From an uncultured Christensenellaceae bacterium (lineage in GTDB: Bacteria > Bacillota > Clostridia > Christensenellales > Aristaeellaceae), in assembly GCA_905236495.1 (NCBI GenBank), contig CAJOPV010000144.1, forward strand, positions 1 through 28,158: 28,158 nt of DNA, read 5' to 3'. A program made the position numbers and the translations under genes. Shown here in pieces: positions 1 to 8,010 of this stretch (position 1 is its first letter; every line of letters starts with the position of its first letter). The notes under the pieces are model-generated. The model saw nothing but the letters and a program-made list of their open reading frames with translations. It searched no databases and was not told the DNA's origin.

Positions 1-1
1 C

Positions 2-1477
2 GCCGTGAACCCGCTGACGGGCAAGGTGGTGCCCATCTTCATTTCCGATTACGTGATGATGGGCTACGGCACCGGGGCCATCATGGCGGTGCCAGCCCAC
101 GACCAAAGGGACTGGGAATTTGCCCATAAGTTCGGCATCGATATCGTGCAGGTCATCAAGGGCGGCGATATCGAAAAGGAAGCCTATACCGGCGACGGGG
201 AAATGATCAATTCCGATTTCCTCAACGGCTATACCAACAAAAAGGATTCCATCAGCCGGGTGCTGGAGGAGATCGAAAAAAAGGGCATCGGCCGGGCCGG
301 CGTGCAGTATAAGATGAAGGATTGGGCCTTCAACCGCCAGCGCTACTGGGGCGAGCCCATTCCCCTGATCCATTGCCCCCACTGCGGCGTGGTGCCCGTG
401 CCCTATGAGGAGCTGCCCCTGCGATTGCCGGATATCGACGATTTCCAGCCCGGCACCGACGGCAAATCCCCGCTGGCCCGGATCGACAGCTTTGTGAACT
501 GTACCTGCCCCAAGTGCGGACGCGCCGCCCAGCGGGAAACGGATACCATGCCCCAGTGGGCCGGCAGCAGCTGGTATTTCCTGCGCTACTGCGATCCCCA
601 TAACGACAAGGCCTTCGCCGATCCCGAGGAGCTCAAATATTGGCTGCCGGTGGATTGGTACAACGGCGGCATGGAGCATGTGACCCGCCATCTGCTTTAT
701 TCCCGGTTCTGGCATCGGTTCCTTTACGATATCGGCGAGGTGCCCACCCCCGAGCCCTATGCCAAGCGCACCGCCCAGGGCATGGTGCTGGGGGCGGACG
801 GCGAAAAAATGAGCAAGAGCCGGGGCAACGTGGTGAACCCCGACGAGGTGGTGGCGGAAATCGGCGCCGACGCCTTCCGCATGTATGAGATGTTCATGGG
901 CGCCTTCGACCAGGCCATTCCCTGGAGCACCAACGGGGCCCGGGGCTGCCGCAAGTTCCTGGATCGGGTGTGGCGGCTGCAGGATTGCCTCACCGATCCC
1001 GAGGATTTCAGCCAGGATCTTAAGGTCTCCATGCACCAGACCGTCAAAAAAGTGGGCGAGGACTACGAAAAAATGAAGTTCAACACCGCCATCGCTCAAA
1101 TGATGACGCTGGTGAACGAAATGGTGCAGAAGGGCAGCGTCACCAAGGGCGAATACAAAACGCTGCTGCTGCTCCTCTCCCCCGTGGCGCCCCACATCTG
1201 CGAGGAGATTTGGGCGCTTCAGGGCTTCGGAGAGCCGGTCTATACCCAGGCCTGGCCCGCCTACGATGAAAAATACCTGGTGCGGGACGAGGTGGAGATC
1301 GCGGTGCAGCTGAACGGCAAGGTGAAGGGCAAGCTGATGGTGCCCGTCACCCTGACGAAGGAAACCGCCCAGGAGGAGCTGCCCAAGCTGGAGGCCGTCC
1401 AGGCCCTCATCGGGGACAGGCAGATCGTCAAATGCATCTACGTTCCCGGCAGGCTGCTGAATTTGGTGGTCAAGTAA
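2..1477 (+). CDS. leuS: Leucyl-tRNA synthetase, C-terminal part (5' end outside window)
   Basis: Attaches leucine to tRNA-Leu in the cytoplasm. The reading frame is open from the window edge (first full codon at base 2), so about 491 residues of a protein usually a little over 800 aa long are visible. The N-terminal HIGH motif and most of the editing domain lie upstream. Seen here: the end of the CP1 editing domain (GTGAIMAVPAHDQRD), the stretch after it with paired cysteines (CPHCG, CPKCG), the WAGSSWYFLRY segment typical of LeuRS, the KMSKS loop (KMSKSRGNVV), the anticodon-binding helical domain and the C-terminal domain (VQLNGKVKGK). The ATG/GTG codons near base 5 are internal, not the start. 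A strong hairpin terminator follows 12 nt after the TAA stop. Identification is secure. Confidence 0.97.
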   Translation, partial: AVNPLTGKVVPIFISDYVMMGYGTGAIMAVPAHDQRDWEFAHKFGIDIVQVIKGGDIEKEAYTGDGEMINSDFLNGYTNKKDSISRVLEEIEKKGIGRAGVQYKMKDWAFNRQRYWGEPIPLIHCPHCGVVPVPYEELPLRLPDIDDFQPGTDGKSPLARIDSFVNCTCPKCGRAAQRETDTMPQWAGSSWYFLRYCDPHNDKAFADPEELKYWLPVDWYNGGMEHVTRHLLYSRFWHRFLYDIGEVPTPEPYAKRTAQGMVLGADGEKMSKSRGNVVNPDEVVAEIGADAFRMYEMFMGAFDQAIPWSTNGARGCRKFLDRVWRLQDCLTDPEDFSQDLKVSMHQTVKKVGEDYEKMKFNTAIAQMMTLVNEMVQKGSVTKGEYKTLLLLLSPVAPHICEEIWALQGFGEPVYTQAWPAYDEKYLVRDEVEIAVQLNGKVKGKLMVPVTLTKETAQEELPKLEAVQALIGDRQIVKCIYVPGRLLNLVVK

Positions 1478-1489
1478 CGATAAAAACAG

Positions 1490-1529
1490 GCGCCGCGCAG
1501 AAGCAATCGTTTCTGCGCGGCGCGTTTTT
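1490..1529. terminator. Bidirectional intrinsic terminator between leuS and the phosphatase gene
   Basis: A perfect 12-bp G+C-rich stem (1490-1501 with 1512-1523), extendable by one A-T pair, has a short loop. It is followed on the + strand by TTTTT (1525-1529) and preceded by AAAAA (1482-1486), which gives a U tract on the - strand. It sits between the convergent 3' ends of leuS and the gene ending at 1534, so it can stop both transcripts. Confidence 0.88.
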
Positions 1530-1533
1530 GCGT

Positions 1534-2211
1534 TCAAAGCAGCTTGCTTTTCAGCCTTTGGATCATATCCCTGTCCAGGCCCAGCCAGGTCAGATAGCCT
1601 TCCGCCGAGCCCCAGGCTTCCCGGAACAAACGAAGGAAGCCCAGCATGCTTTCCTCCCGGGCCAGGACGGTATCCGGCGATACTTCCGGGTGACGCGATA
1701 AAAACGCCGCCAATCGCTCCCGGTTGTTTTCCCGGCTGATGACGTAATCCGCCGCGATCTCCCCGTCGTCAACGCCCGATAGCGCCAGCAGGATCGCCGC
1801 CACCACTCCCGTCCTGTCCTTCCCCGCGGTGCAGTGAAACAGCGCGCCGCCGGGGGCCTGGGCCAGGGCGCGGAACACCCGGGGCATCTGCCCGGCCTTT
1901 GCGATCAATAGATAGGATGCGGGCACCGCAGCCAGGCTTTCCGGCACATTGCTTCCCTCTTTGACGGGGCAGTGAACATACGTGATTTCCCGCATCCCGG
2001 CAAAGGCGCTGGGCAGCTTCGCCGCTTCTTCCTCCGTCCGCAGATCGATGACGGTGGAGATGCCGTGACGGCGCAGGATATCCCCGTCCCGACGATCGAA
2101 TGCCCCAGGCGCGTCGCTGCGCCAGAAGGCGTCCGCCCTGGTGAGCCCCGCGGCGGTCAGATGCCCGCCCAGATCCCGGGCGTTCACCGCGGCATAAAGC
2201 AGACTGCTCAC
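1534..2211 (-). CDS. Tyrosine/phosphoinositide phosphatase family protein (CX5R, Y_phosphatase3-like)
   Basis: Probable cytoplasmic phosphatase of the dual-specificity/tyrosine phosphatase superfamily, 225 aa. The active-site P-loop HCTAGKDRTG carries nucleophile Cys127 and Arg133 (CX5R). The N-terminal N-A-R-D-L-G-G motif and the segment STVIDLRTEEE are typical of the bacterial family that includes Mycobacterium PtpB-like enzymes. The natural substrate cannot be read from sequence. The start is a GTG at 2211 only 2 nt after the TAG stop of the Nudix gene, with a G-rich stretch just upstream, so translation is probably coupled. The two genes form an operon from the promoter at 2789-2817. No signal peptide or membrane segment is seen. 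Confidence 0.85.
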   Translation of the reverse strand: MSSLLYAAVNARDLGGHLTAAGLTRADAFWRSDAPGAFDRRDGDILRRHGISTVIDLRTEEEAAKLPSAFAGMREITYVHCPVKEGSNVPESLAAVPASYLLIAKAGQMPRVFRALAQAPGGALFHCTAGKDRTGVVAAILLALSGVDDGEIAADYVISRENNRERLAAFLSRHPEVSPDTVLAREESMLGFLRLFREAWGSAEGYLTWLGLDRDMIQRLKSKLL

Positions 2212-2213
2212 GG

Positions 2214-2774
2214 CTACACCCCCAGCGCCCCGGCGAGGTACATCAGCGCCGTTTCCGTCATTTTCATGCCGGGCTGATCCAGCAGCGCCCGCACCTGATG
2301 GGCGCTCATTTTATGGGGCTGAATCTCCTCGTACAGATCGTGGCAGGCCCGCATATCCCCCCGGACGGTGACCTTGACGGGCACGATGATCTCGTCCGTC
2401 AGCCCCACGCTGTAGCAGCAGGGCGGCAGAAGCCCGTCGATCCGGGCGATTTCCAGGCCCGTTTCCTCCCGGAGCTCCCTTTCGGCGGCGGCCTGGGGCG
2501 TTTCCCCCGGCTCGATCATGCCGGTGGGGAATTCCCACACAAAATCGTTCACCGCGAAGCGGAATTCCCGGCACATGAGCCAATCCCCGTCCTGGAACCG
2601 GGGAATGATCTCCACCGCCGTCAGGGCGCCTGCCAGATCCCGTTCGCTTTTCAGGTCGTTGAGGGAGATCACCTCCCACCCGACTTCCCGCCCGTCCACG
2701 TCATAGCGCAGCTCGTACTTTTTCAAAAATCCGTCCCCCACCCGGCGGACGCCCCGGAACAAACGCACACGCAT
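2214..2774 (-). CDS. Nudix hydrolase (ADP-ribose pyrophosphatase-like)
   Basis: Hydrolyses a nucleoside diphosphate linked to another group; ADP-ribose or a sugar nucleotide is most likely, by overall resemblance to the NudF/ADPRase group. The complete Nudix box (GX5EX7REUXEEXGU) lies at about residues 85-107, including GMIEPGE and RELREETG, and supplies the metal-binding glutamates. The N-terminal part (EVISLNDLK...AVEIIPRF) resembles the beta-strand domain of ADP-ribose pyrophosphatases. At 186 aa it is of normal length. The ATG at 2774 lies only about 1 nt from the GGGAGGG ribosome binding site. The in-frame GTG at 2768 (codon 3) has better spacing and may be the true start. It is first in a two-gene operon with the downstream phosphatase. 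Confidence 0.88.
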   Translation of the reverse strand: MRVRLFRGVRRVGDGFLKKYELRYDVDGREVGWEVISLNDLKSERDLAGALTAVEIIPRFQDGDWLMCREFRFAVNDFVWEFPTGMIEPGETPQAAAERELREETGLEIARIDGLLPPCCYSVGLTDEIIVPVKVTVRGDMRACHDLYEEIQPHKMSAHQVRALLDQPGMKMTETALMYLAGALGV

Positions 2775-2788
2775 CCCTCCCTGTTTCC

Positions 2789-2817
2789 ATTGTACCAGAA
2801 ATTCGCCGCCCCTTCAA
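2789..2817 (-). promoter_or_regulatory. Promoter of the Nudix-phosphatase operon
   Basis: On the - strand, TTGAAG (2812-2817), a 17-nt spacer and TACAAT (2789-2794) preceded by TGG, an extended -10. The predicted start site is only about 8 nt before the Nudix ATG, giving a very short leader that begins close to the ribosome binding site. Confidence 0.7.
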
Positions 2818-2894
2818 CGTCCCTTTCGCGGTTCCCTCCCTGCGCCTCATTCTTTGCGTTTTCCGTTTTTCTTTTTTCAGCGCTTTTCTCAGTC

Positions 2895-2923
2895 TTGACA
2901 GAGCAGGCAAAAAGGTTTACAAT
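2895..2923 (+). promoter_or_regulatory. Near-consensus sigma-A promoter of the ABC transporter operon
   Basis: Perfect -35 TTGACA (2895-2900), exactly 17 nt of spacer and -10 TACAAT (2918-2923). This is one of the best promoters in the window. The predicted start is near 2930, on the edge of the palindrome at 2931-2952. Confidence 0.88.
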
Positions 2924-2930
2924 GGGCGGC

Positions 2931-2952
2931 GGTTAGTTTAATTAAACTTACC
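2931..2952 (+). promoter_or_regulatory. 22-bp palindromic operator overlapping the transcription start
   Basis: The sequence is an inverted repeat centred between 2941 and 2942, with only one mismatched pair (2934/2949). The core AGTTTAATTAAACT (2935-2948) is a perfect 14-bp palindrome, A+T-rich in a G+C-rich genome. Placed directly after the -10 box, it suits a dimeric MarR- or TetR-type repressor. No such regulator is encoded in this window, so the binding protein is unknown. Confidence 0.75.
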
Positions 2953-2995
2953 GCTATTCTGCATCATTCACCGATCGAAAGAGGGAAACAAGCGT

Positions 2996-3697
2996 ATGAA
3001 CATCGTGGAATTCAAGGGCGTATCCCGGGTCTATACCAACGGCGAGCATGAGCAGCGGGCGCTGGATCATGTGGATCTGAGCCTGGAGGAGGGAAAATTT
3101 ATCGTGGTGCTGGGGCCCAGCGGCGCGGGCAAAAGCACGCTGCTGAACCTGCTGGGCGGGCTGGACAGCCCCACGGAGGGCACCATCCTGGTGGGCGGAA
3201 AGGATATTTCCACCCTCACCAACAACGAACTGGCGGATTACCGGGCCGCCACGGTGGGCTTCGTGTTCCAAAGCTACAACCTGATCCCCACCCTGACGGT
3301 GATCGAAAACGTGGCGCTGGTAAAGGAGATCGCCCCGGAGCCCCTGAGCAGCCACGACATGCTCAAGGCCGTGGGCCTGTTCGATCACATCCACCAGTTC
3401 CCCGCCGAGCTTTCCGGCGGCGAGCAGCAGCGGGTATCCATCGCCCGGGCATTGGCGAAAAACCCCAAGATCCTTCTGTGCGACGAGCCCACCGGCGCCC
3501 TGGATTCCGAAACCGGCGTCATGGTATTGAAGCTGCTCCTTTCCATGGCCCGGGACATGGGCAAAACCATCATCATCGTCACCCATAACCAAAACATCGC
3601 CAAGATGGCGGACGTGGTGGTGCGGGTGAAAAACGGCAGGATCCAATCCTGCGAAAGCCAGCAAAATCCCCTGGCAGTGGAAGAGGTGGATTGGTGA
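2996..3697 (+). CDS. ABC transporter ATP-binding protein (MacB/LolD type)
   Basis: ATPase subunit that powers the FtsX-type permease encoded next. At 233 aa it is a single nucleotide-binding domain: Walker A GPSGAGKST at about 40-48, Q-loop Gln92, signature LSGGEQQR at about 139-146, Walker B ILLCDEPTGALD at about 159-170 and switch His197. Together with the MacB-type partner this indicates a mechanotransmission-type exporter (peptides, antibiotics or lipoproteins) rather than an importer. The ATG at 2996 follows an AGAGGG ribosome binding site. Its TGA overlaps the permease ATG (TGATG at 3695-3699), so the two are translationally coupled. The palindrome at 2931-2952 suggests inducible expression. 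The substrate cannot be told from sequence. Confidence 0.93.
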   Translation: MNIVEFKGVSRVYTNGEHEQRALDHVDLSLEEGKFIVVLGPSGAGKSTLLNLLGGLDSPTEGTILVGGKDISTLTNNELADYRAATVGFVFQSYNLIPTLTVIENVALVKEIAPEPLSSHDMLKAVGLFDHIHQFPAELSGGEQQRVSIARALAKNPKILLCDEPTGALDSETGVMVLKLLLSMARDMGKTIIIVTHNQNIAKMADVVVRVKNGRIQSCESQQNPLAVEEVDW

Positions 3698-5994
3698 TGC
3701 TGCTGAAAAAGCTGTTCCGTACCCTGTGGCAGTATAAGGCCCAGTTCATTTCCATGGTGCTGATGATCGCTTTGGGCGTAGGGGTGTTCCTGGGGTTCAA
3801 TATCGAATGGTACTCCCTGGAGGTCAATACCAACGAAATCTATACCGCTACGGGCTTTGCCGATTACCGCATCTTTTCCGAGAAGGGCTTTTCCGGGGAC
3901 GATCTGAACGCCGTTCTTTCCATCCCCGGGGTGGAGGACGCCACCCGTTTCCTGTCCGTCAATACCACCGTGCAGAACGATACCGACGTGATCGCCCTGA
4001 CGGTGAGCGAAAACATGAACGTATCCGGCATCCTGCTCACCTCCGGCGAAGCCTACGACGAGCAGAGCCCGGACGGCCTGTGGCTGTCGGATCAGTACGC
4101 CCAGGCCAACGGCGTTTCCGTGGGCGATACGCTGACGCTGACCTATAAGATGCTCACCGTGACGGGCACGGTGCGGGGCCTCGTCAAAGCCAGCGAATAC
4201 CTGATCTGCCTGCCGGACGAGACCCAGCTGATGCCCGATTACAGTTCCTACGGCTATGCCTACATGTCCCCCGTGATGCTGGAAAAGATCGTGCCGGCGA
4301 TCTTCAAAAGCTTCATTGGCGATTCCCTTTACTTCCAGATCAACGTAAAATCCGCCCTGGATAAGGCCACCTTCGTAAAGCAGGCGGACGCCGCCCTGGG
4401 CAAAACCTTCCTGGTGCTCTCCAAGGCGGAGACCATCTCCTGGGCGGAGGCCCAGGGAGAGGTGGAGGAAGGGAAAACCATGGGCTCCATCCTGCCGGTC
4501 TTGTTCCTTGCCATCGCCATCCTCACCATGGTAACCACCATGCACCGCATCACCGCCAGCGAAAAGACCCAGATCGGCACCCTGAAGGCCCTGGGCTTTC
4601 GGGACAGGCGCATCCTGCGCCATTACACCTGCTACGCCCTCATCATCGGCCTTCTGGGCACGGTGCTGGGGGTGGGCATCGGGTATTGGCTGGGCTGGTT
4701 CATTATGAACCCCTCCGGGGCCATGGCGACGTATATCGATATGCCCTCCTGGAAGCTGTACGCCCCCTGGTTCTGCTGGGTGGTGCTGGCGCTGATCAAC
4801 GTGTTCCTCACCTTCATCGGCTTCCTGTCGGTGAAAAAGATGCTGCAGGGCACCGCGGCGGACGCCCTGCGGCCCTATACCCCCAAAAAGATACGCCATC
4901 TGGCCCTGGAGGAAACCAGGCGCTTCAAGGCCCTGGGCTTCGGCACCAAATGGAACCTGAGGGATCTGTTCCGCCATAAATCCCGGTCGTGCATGACACT
5001 GGTGGGCATCGTGGGGTGCATGGTGCTTTTGGTGGGCGGCCTGGGCATGCGTGATACCGCTGACGGCTTCGTGGATGTGTTTTTCAATCAGGCCAATAAC
5101 TACGAGACCCGCGTCAACCTGGACGGTGAATCCGTCATCAACGCCGAAGCGGAAGCCCTGGCGGGCCAGTACGGCGCCGATTGGTGTGCCCAGAGCAGCG
5201 TGCAGATCGGGGACCGGGGCTTCTCCCTGGAGATCTATTCCGTCACCCACGATAAGGTGCGCTTCCCCGACGAGGCTATGCAGTTCATCACGCTAAGCGA
5301 CGAGGGGGCCTATATCTGCGCCCGCATCGCCAAGGAATTCAATGTGCGACCCGGGGATGAAATCACCTTCTCCCCCTACGGCGGGGATCAGACCTATACC
5401 GTGAAGATCGCGGGCATCCTGCGCTCCATGTCCGAAAGCGTGGTAATGACGAAGGCTTACGCCGACGCCGCAGGCATTGCCTACACCGTCAACACCCTCT
5501 ATACCGACGAAACGGAGATCGCCCCCCACAGCCACATCCTCAACACCCAGACCAAGCAGGCCATCATGGATTCCTTCGATACGTTCATGGATCTGATGAA
5601 CACGATGATCTATCTATTGGTGCTGGCGGCGGTGGCATTGGGCGTCGTGGTACTGTATAACCTTGGCGTCATGAGCTACACCGAGCGCTACCGGGAAATG
5701 GCGACGCTGAAGGTGGTGGGCTTCAAAAACAGCAAGATCGGAAGGCTTCTCATCAGCCAGAACCTGTGGCTCACGGTGCTGGGCATCCTGATTGGGCTGC
5801 CCGCCGGGGTGGGGGTGCTGCAATACCTGCTCACCGCCCTGGCCTCGGAATATGAAATGAAGCTTTCCCTGGGCCCCGCCACTTACCTTGTCTCCATCCT
5901 GCTCACCTTCGGGGTCTCCCTGGCGGTGGGCCTCATGGTGGCCCGGAAAAACAGGCACATCGATATGGTATCCGCCCTGAAGGGCCAGGAATAA
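3697..5994 (+). CDS. FtsX-like ABC transporter permease (two FtsX/MacB domains)
   Basis: Membrane subunit of the exporter, 765 aa from the chosen start. About eight hydrophobic segments are visible: one near residues 17-37, three around 265-285, 312-338 and 365-386, one near 435-455, and three around 635-660, 690-715 and 735-755. This is two FtsX modules, each following an extracytoplasmic domain (about 40-260 and 460-630). That layout is the large Firmicute FtsX permease arrangement. The ATG at 3697 overlaps the ATPase stop (TGATG) and lies 7 nt after AGGTGG; a TTG at 3691 is in frame but too close to this site. The terminator at 6010-6040 ends the unit. Confidence 0.9.
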   Translation: MLLKKLFRTLWQYKAQFISMVLMIALGVGVFLGFNIEWYSLEVNTNEIYTATGFADYRIFSEKGFSGDDLNAVLSIPGVEDATRFLSVNTTVQNDTDVIALTVSENMNVSGILLTSGEAYDEQSPDGLWLSDQYAQANGVSVGDTLTLTYKMLTVTGTVRGLVKASEYLICLPDETQLMPDYSSYGYAYMSPVMLEKIVPAIFKSFIGDSLYFQINVKSALDKATFVKQADAALGKTFLVLSKAETISWAEAQGEVEEGKTMGSILPVLFLAIAILTMVTTMHRITASEKTQIGTLKALGFRDRRILRHYTCYALIIGLLGTVLGVGIGYWLGWFIMNPSGAMATYIDMPSWKLYAPWFCWVVLALINVFLTFIGFLSVKKMLQGTAADALRPYTPKKIRHLALEETRRFKALGFGTKWNLRDLFRHKSRSCMTLVGIVGCMVLLVGGLGMRDTADGFVDVFFNQANNYETRVNLDGESVINAEAEALAGQYGADWCAQSSVQIGDRGFSLEIYSVTHDKVRFPDEAMQFITLSDEGAYICARIAKEFNVRPGDEITFSPYGGDQTYTVKIAGILRSMSESVVMTKAYADAAGIAYTVNTLYTDETEIAPHSHILNTQTKQAIMDSFDTFMDLMNTMIYLLVLAAVALGVVVLYNLGVMSYTERYREMATLKVVGFKNSKIGRLLISQNLWLTVLGILIGLPAGVGVLQYLLTALASEYEMKLSLGPATYLVSILLTFGVSLAVGLMVARKNRHIDMVSALKGQE

Positions 5995-6009
5995 CCCATT
6001 TTGTTCCGT

Positions 6010-6040
6010 TCCCCGCCGTTTCCCGCAGCGGGGATTTTTT
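6010..6040 (+). terminator. Intrinsic terminator after the ABC permease gene
   Basis: A 7-bp stem (6010-6016 with 6028-6034, core CCCCGC/GCGGGG) is followed directly by six T. It separates the ABC operon from the promoter at 6043. Confidence 0.75.
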
Positions 6041-6042
6041 GC

Positions 6043-6071
6043 TTTGCATTTCAGGCCGAATCCGTTATAAT
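6043..6071 (+). promoter_or_regulatory. Promoter for the AlkZ-related/AKR/Dus/HAD/lipase gene string
   Basis: TTTGCA (6043-6048), 17-nt spacer, consensus TATAAT (6066-6071). The predicted start is near 6078, just before the GCGGAGGTG ribosome binding site at 6081-6089. No other convincing promoter was seen before 10793, so this one probably serves the following five genes. Confidence 0.75.
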
Positions 6072-6095
6072 GGAACATAAGCGGAGGTGAACAAG

Positions 6096-6818
6096 ATGGA
6101 CAGCGAAAGCGGGGAATGGATACTGCGGGGGCTGAAATGGGATGATCCCCGATGCTTGCATACCCTGAGCGATATGATCGCCTTGATCGACGAGGTGGGC
6201 TTCCTGCCCCTGTTTTCCAACGCCGTGCCCGGCTTTTCCGTGGAGGAGCGCACCAGCCCCAGCGCCTGGTGGACCGGCCTGGAGAAAACGGACCCCTGGG
6301 AGTGGCGCCGCCTGGCGGCGGAAAGCGGGCAGGTGGCCTACGGCAAATTTTTTGACCGCAAGGCCGGCTTCATTTCCCTGAAATGGCTGCCGATCTTTGT
6401 GAATTTTCGGCGGGACGGCTACGATTTCGACGCCCGGTGGGAGGATGAAAAGGCGTCCTTCCGGCAGAAGAAGATCATGGATTTATTCCGGCAGGGCGAG
6501 GAGATGTATTCCTTCGACGTGAAGCGGAAGGCGGGCTTCGGCGCCGGCGGAGAAAAGAATTTTGAGGGTGTGATGACCGATCTGATGATGCAGACCTATC
6601 TGGTGATCCGGGATTTCCGCTGCCGCCTGAATCAGCGGCATCTCCCCTACGGCTGGCAAGTGGCGGTCTATACCGCGCCGGAGAGCATTTGGGGGTACGA
6701 TACCGTCACCGCCGCCTACCGGGAAAAGCCGGAGGCAAGCAAAGAAAAAATCTATGCCCGCGTCCGGGCCCGCTTCCCCGCTTCTTCGGAAGCGCAGATC
6801 AAAAAAATCCTGAAATAA
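6096..6818 (+). CDS. Uncharacterised AlkZ-related (winged-helix, YcaQ-like) protein
   Basis: 240-aa soluble protein without signal peptide or membrane segment. It resembles Firmicute proteins that databases name AlkZ-related. Shared hallmarks as I recall them are PGFSVEE, the W-W/EW-rich stretch, AYGKFFDRKAGFIS, and N-x-R-R-D-G-Y-D-F-D-A-R. AlkZ/YcaQ enzymes are DNA glycosylases that remove interstrand crosslinks. Whether this short relative has that activity is unknown, and I could not locate a QxQ-type catalytic motif. The ATG at 6096 lies 8 nt after GGAGG; a GTG at 6087 lies inside the ribosome binding site and was not used. First gene of the string; 12 nt separate it from the aldo/keto reductase gene. 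Confidence 0.65.
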   Translation: MDSESGEWILRGLKWDDPRCLHTLSDMIALIDEVGFLPLFSNAVPGFSVEERTSPSAWWTGLEKTDPWEWRRLAAESGQVAYGKFFDRKAGFISLKWLPIFVNFRRDGYDFDARWEDEKASFRQKKIMDLFRQGEEMYSFDVKRKAGFGAGGEKNFEGVMTDLMMQTYLVIRDFRCRLNQRHLPYGWQVAVYTAPESIWGYDTVTAAYREKPEASKEKIYARVRARFPASSEAQIKKILK

Positions 6819-6830
6819 AGGAGCATCGCC

Positions 6831-8009
6831 ATGCAATACCGCAAAGACAAATACGGGAACGATGTATCCATCCTGGGCTACGGCTGCATGCGCTTTACCG
6901 CCCATGCCGGGCGCATCGACCTGGAGAAGGCGGAGCGGGAGATCATGGCCGCCATCCGGGGCGGCGTCAATTATTTCGATACCGCCTATATCTATACCGG
7001 CAGCGAGGCCGCGCTGGGCGAGATCCTCCGGCGCAATCACGCCCGGGATCAGGTGTATATCGCCACCAAGCTGCCCCATTACCTGCTGAAAAAGCGGGAC
7101 AGCATGGAAAAAATCTTTCAGGAGGAGCTGCGCCGGCTGCAGACGGATCACGTGGATTATTACCTGATGCACATGCTCACCGACGTAAAATCCTGGGACC
7201 GCCTCTGCGCCCTGGGCATGAAGGAATGGCTGGCGGAAAAGAAAAGGAACGGGCAGATCCGGCAGGTGGGCTTTTCCTACCACGGCAATTCGGATATGTT
7301 CTGCCATCTGGTGGATGCCTACGGCTGGGATTTTTGCCAGATCCAGTATAATTACATGGATGAAAACTCCCAGGCCGGGGTGACGGGCCTTCAGTACGCC
7401 TCGGCAAAGGGCCTGCCCGTCGTCATCATGGAGCCGCTCCGGGGCGGGCGGCTGGTAAAGAACCTGCCCAAGGACGCCCTGCAGGCCTTTGCCGCCCACC
7501 CGGAAAAGCGCTCCCCCGCCGAATGGGCCTTCCGCTGGCTGTGGAATCAGCGGGAAGTGACCTGCGTATTATCCGGCATGAACAGCCTGGAAATGGTGGA
7601 GGAAAACATCCTTGCGGCGGACAGCGCCTATCCCGGCTGCCTGACGGAAGCGGATCAGGCGCTGCTGAAACAGGCCGCCGCCTGCATCAACGCCCGCATG
7701 AAGGTGCCCTGCACCGGCTGCTGCTACTGCATGCCCTGCCCTCATCAGGTGGATATCCCCGGCACCTTCGCCGCTTATAACCGGCTGTACAGCGACGGCA
7801 AATTCGCCGCCCTGAAGGAATATTTCATGTGCACCGCCCTGCGCAAGAACGCCACCGGGGCCTCCATGTGCATCGGCTGCGGAAAATGCGAGCAGCACTG
7901 CCCCCAGCAGATCCCCGTCCGGGAAAAGCTGCAGGAAGCCAAAAAGGAGCTGGAAGGCCCCCTGTACCGCATCGGCAAAAAGGCCGTCAAGCTGGTTATG
8001 AAATACTGA
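6831..8009 (+). CDS. Aldo/keto reductase with C-terminal [4Fe-4S] domains (COG1453 type)
   Basis: NAD(P)H-dependent oxidoreductase of 392 aa. The N-terminal 280 residues form an AKR TIM barrel with the catalytic tetrad Asp50, Tyr55, Lys80 and His114. The C-terminal 100 residues carry two cysteine clusters: C294-C297-C300-C303-P and a classical ferredoxin set C347-C350-C353-C357-P. This fusion is common in anaerobic Firmicutes and archaea, and the Fe-S centres are thought to exchange electrons with ferredoxin; the substrate is unknown. The ATG at 6831 follows AAAGGAG. The dus gene starts 1 nt after the stop, implying co-translation. Confidence 0.93.
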   Translation: MQYRKDKYGNDVSILGYGCMRFTAHAGRIDLEKAEREIMAAIRGGVNYFDTAYIYTGSEAALGEILRRNHARDQVYIATKLPHYLLKKRDSMEKIFQEELRRLQTDHVDYYLMHMLTDVKSWDRLCALGMKEWLAEKKRNGQIRQVGFSYHGNSDMFCHLVDAYGWDFCQIQYNYMDENSQAGVTGLQYASAKGLPVVIMEPLRGGRLVKNLPKDALQAFAAHPEKRSPAEWAFRWLWNQREVTCVLSGMNSLEMVEENILAADSAYPGCLTEADQALLKQAAACINARMKVPCTGCCYCMPCPHQVDIPGTFAAYNRLYSDGKFAALKEYFMCTALRKNATGASMCIGCGKCEQHCPQQIPVREKLQEAKKELEGPLYRIGKKAVKLVMKY

Positions 8010-8010
8010 T

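Noticed and set aside
3385..5250. 621-codon open frame on the - strand opposite the ABC genes
   Set aside because: It is rich in His, Gly and Gln, has no recognisable motif, and lies over two well-supported genes. Strong third-position G/C in this genome keeps the antisense frame open.
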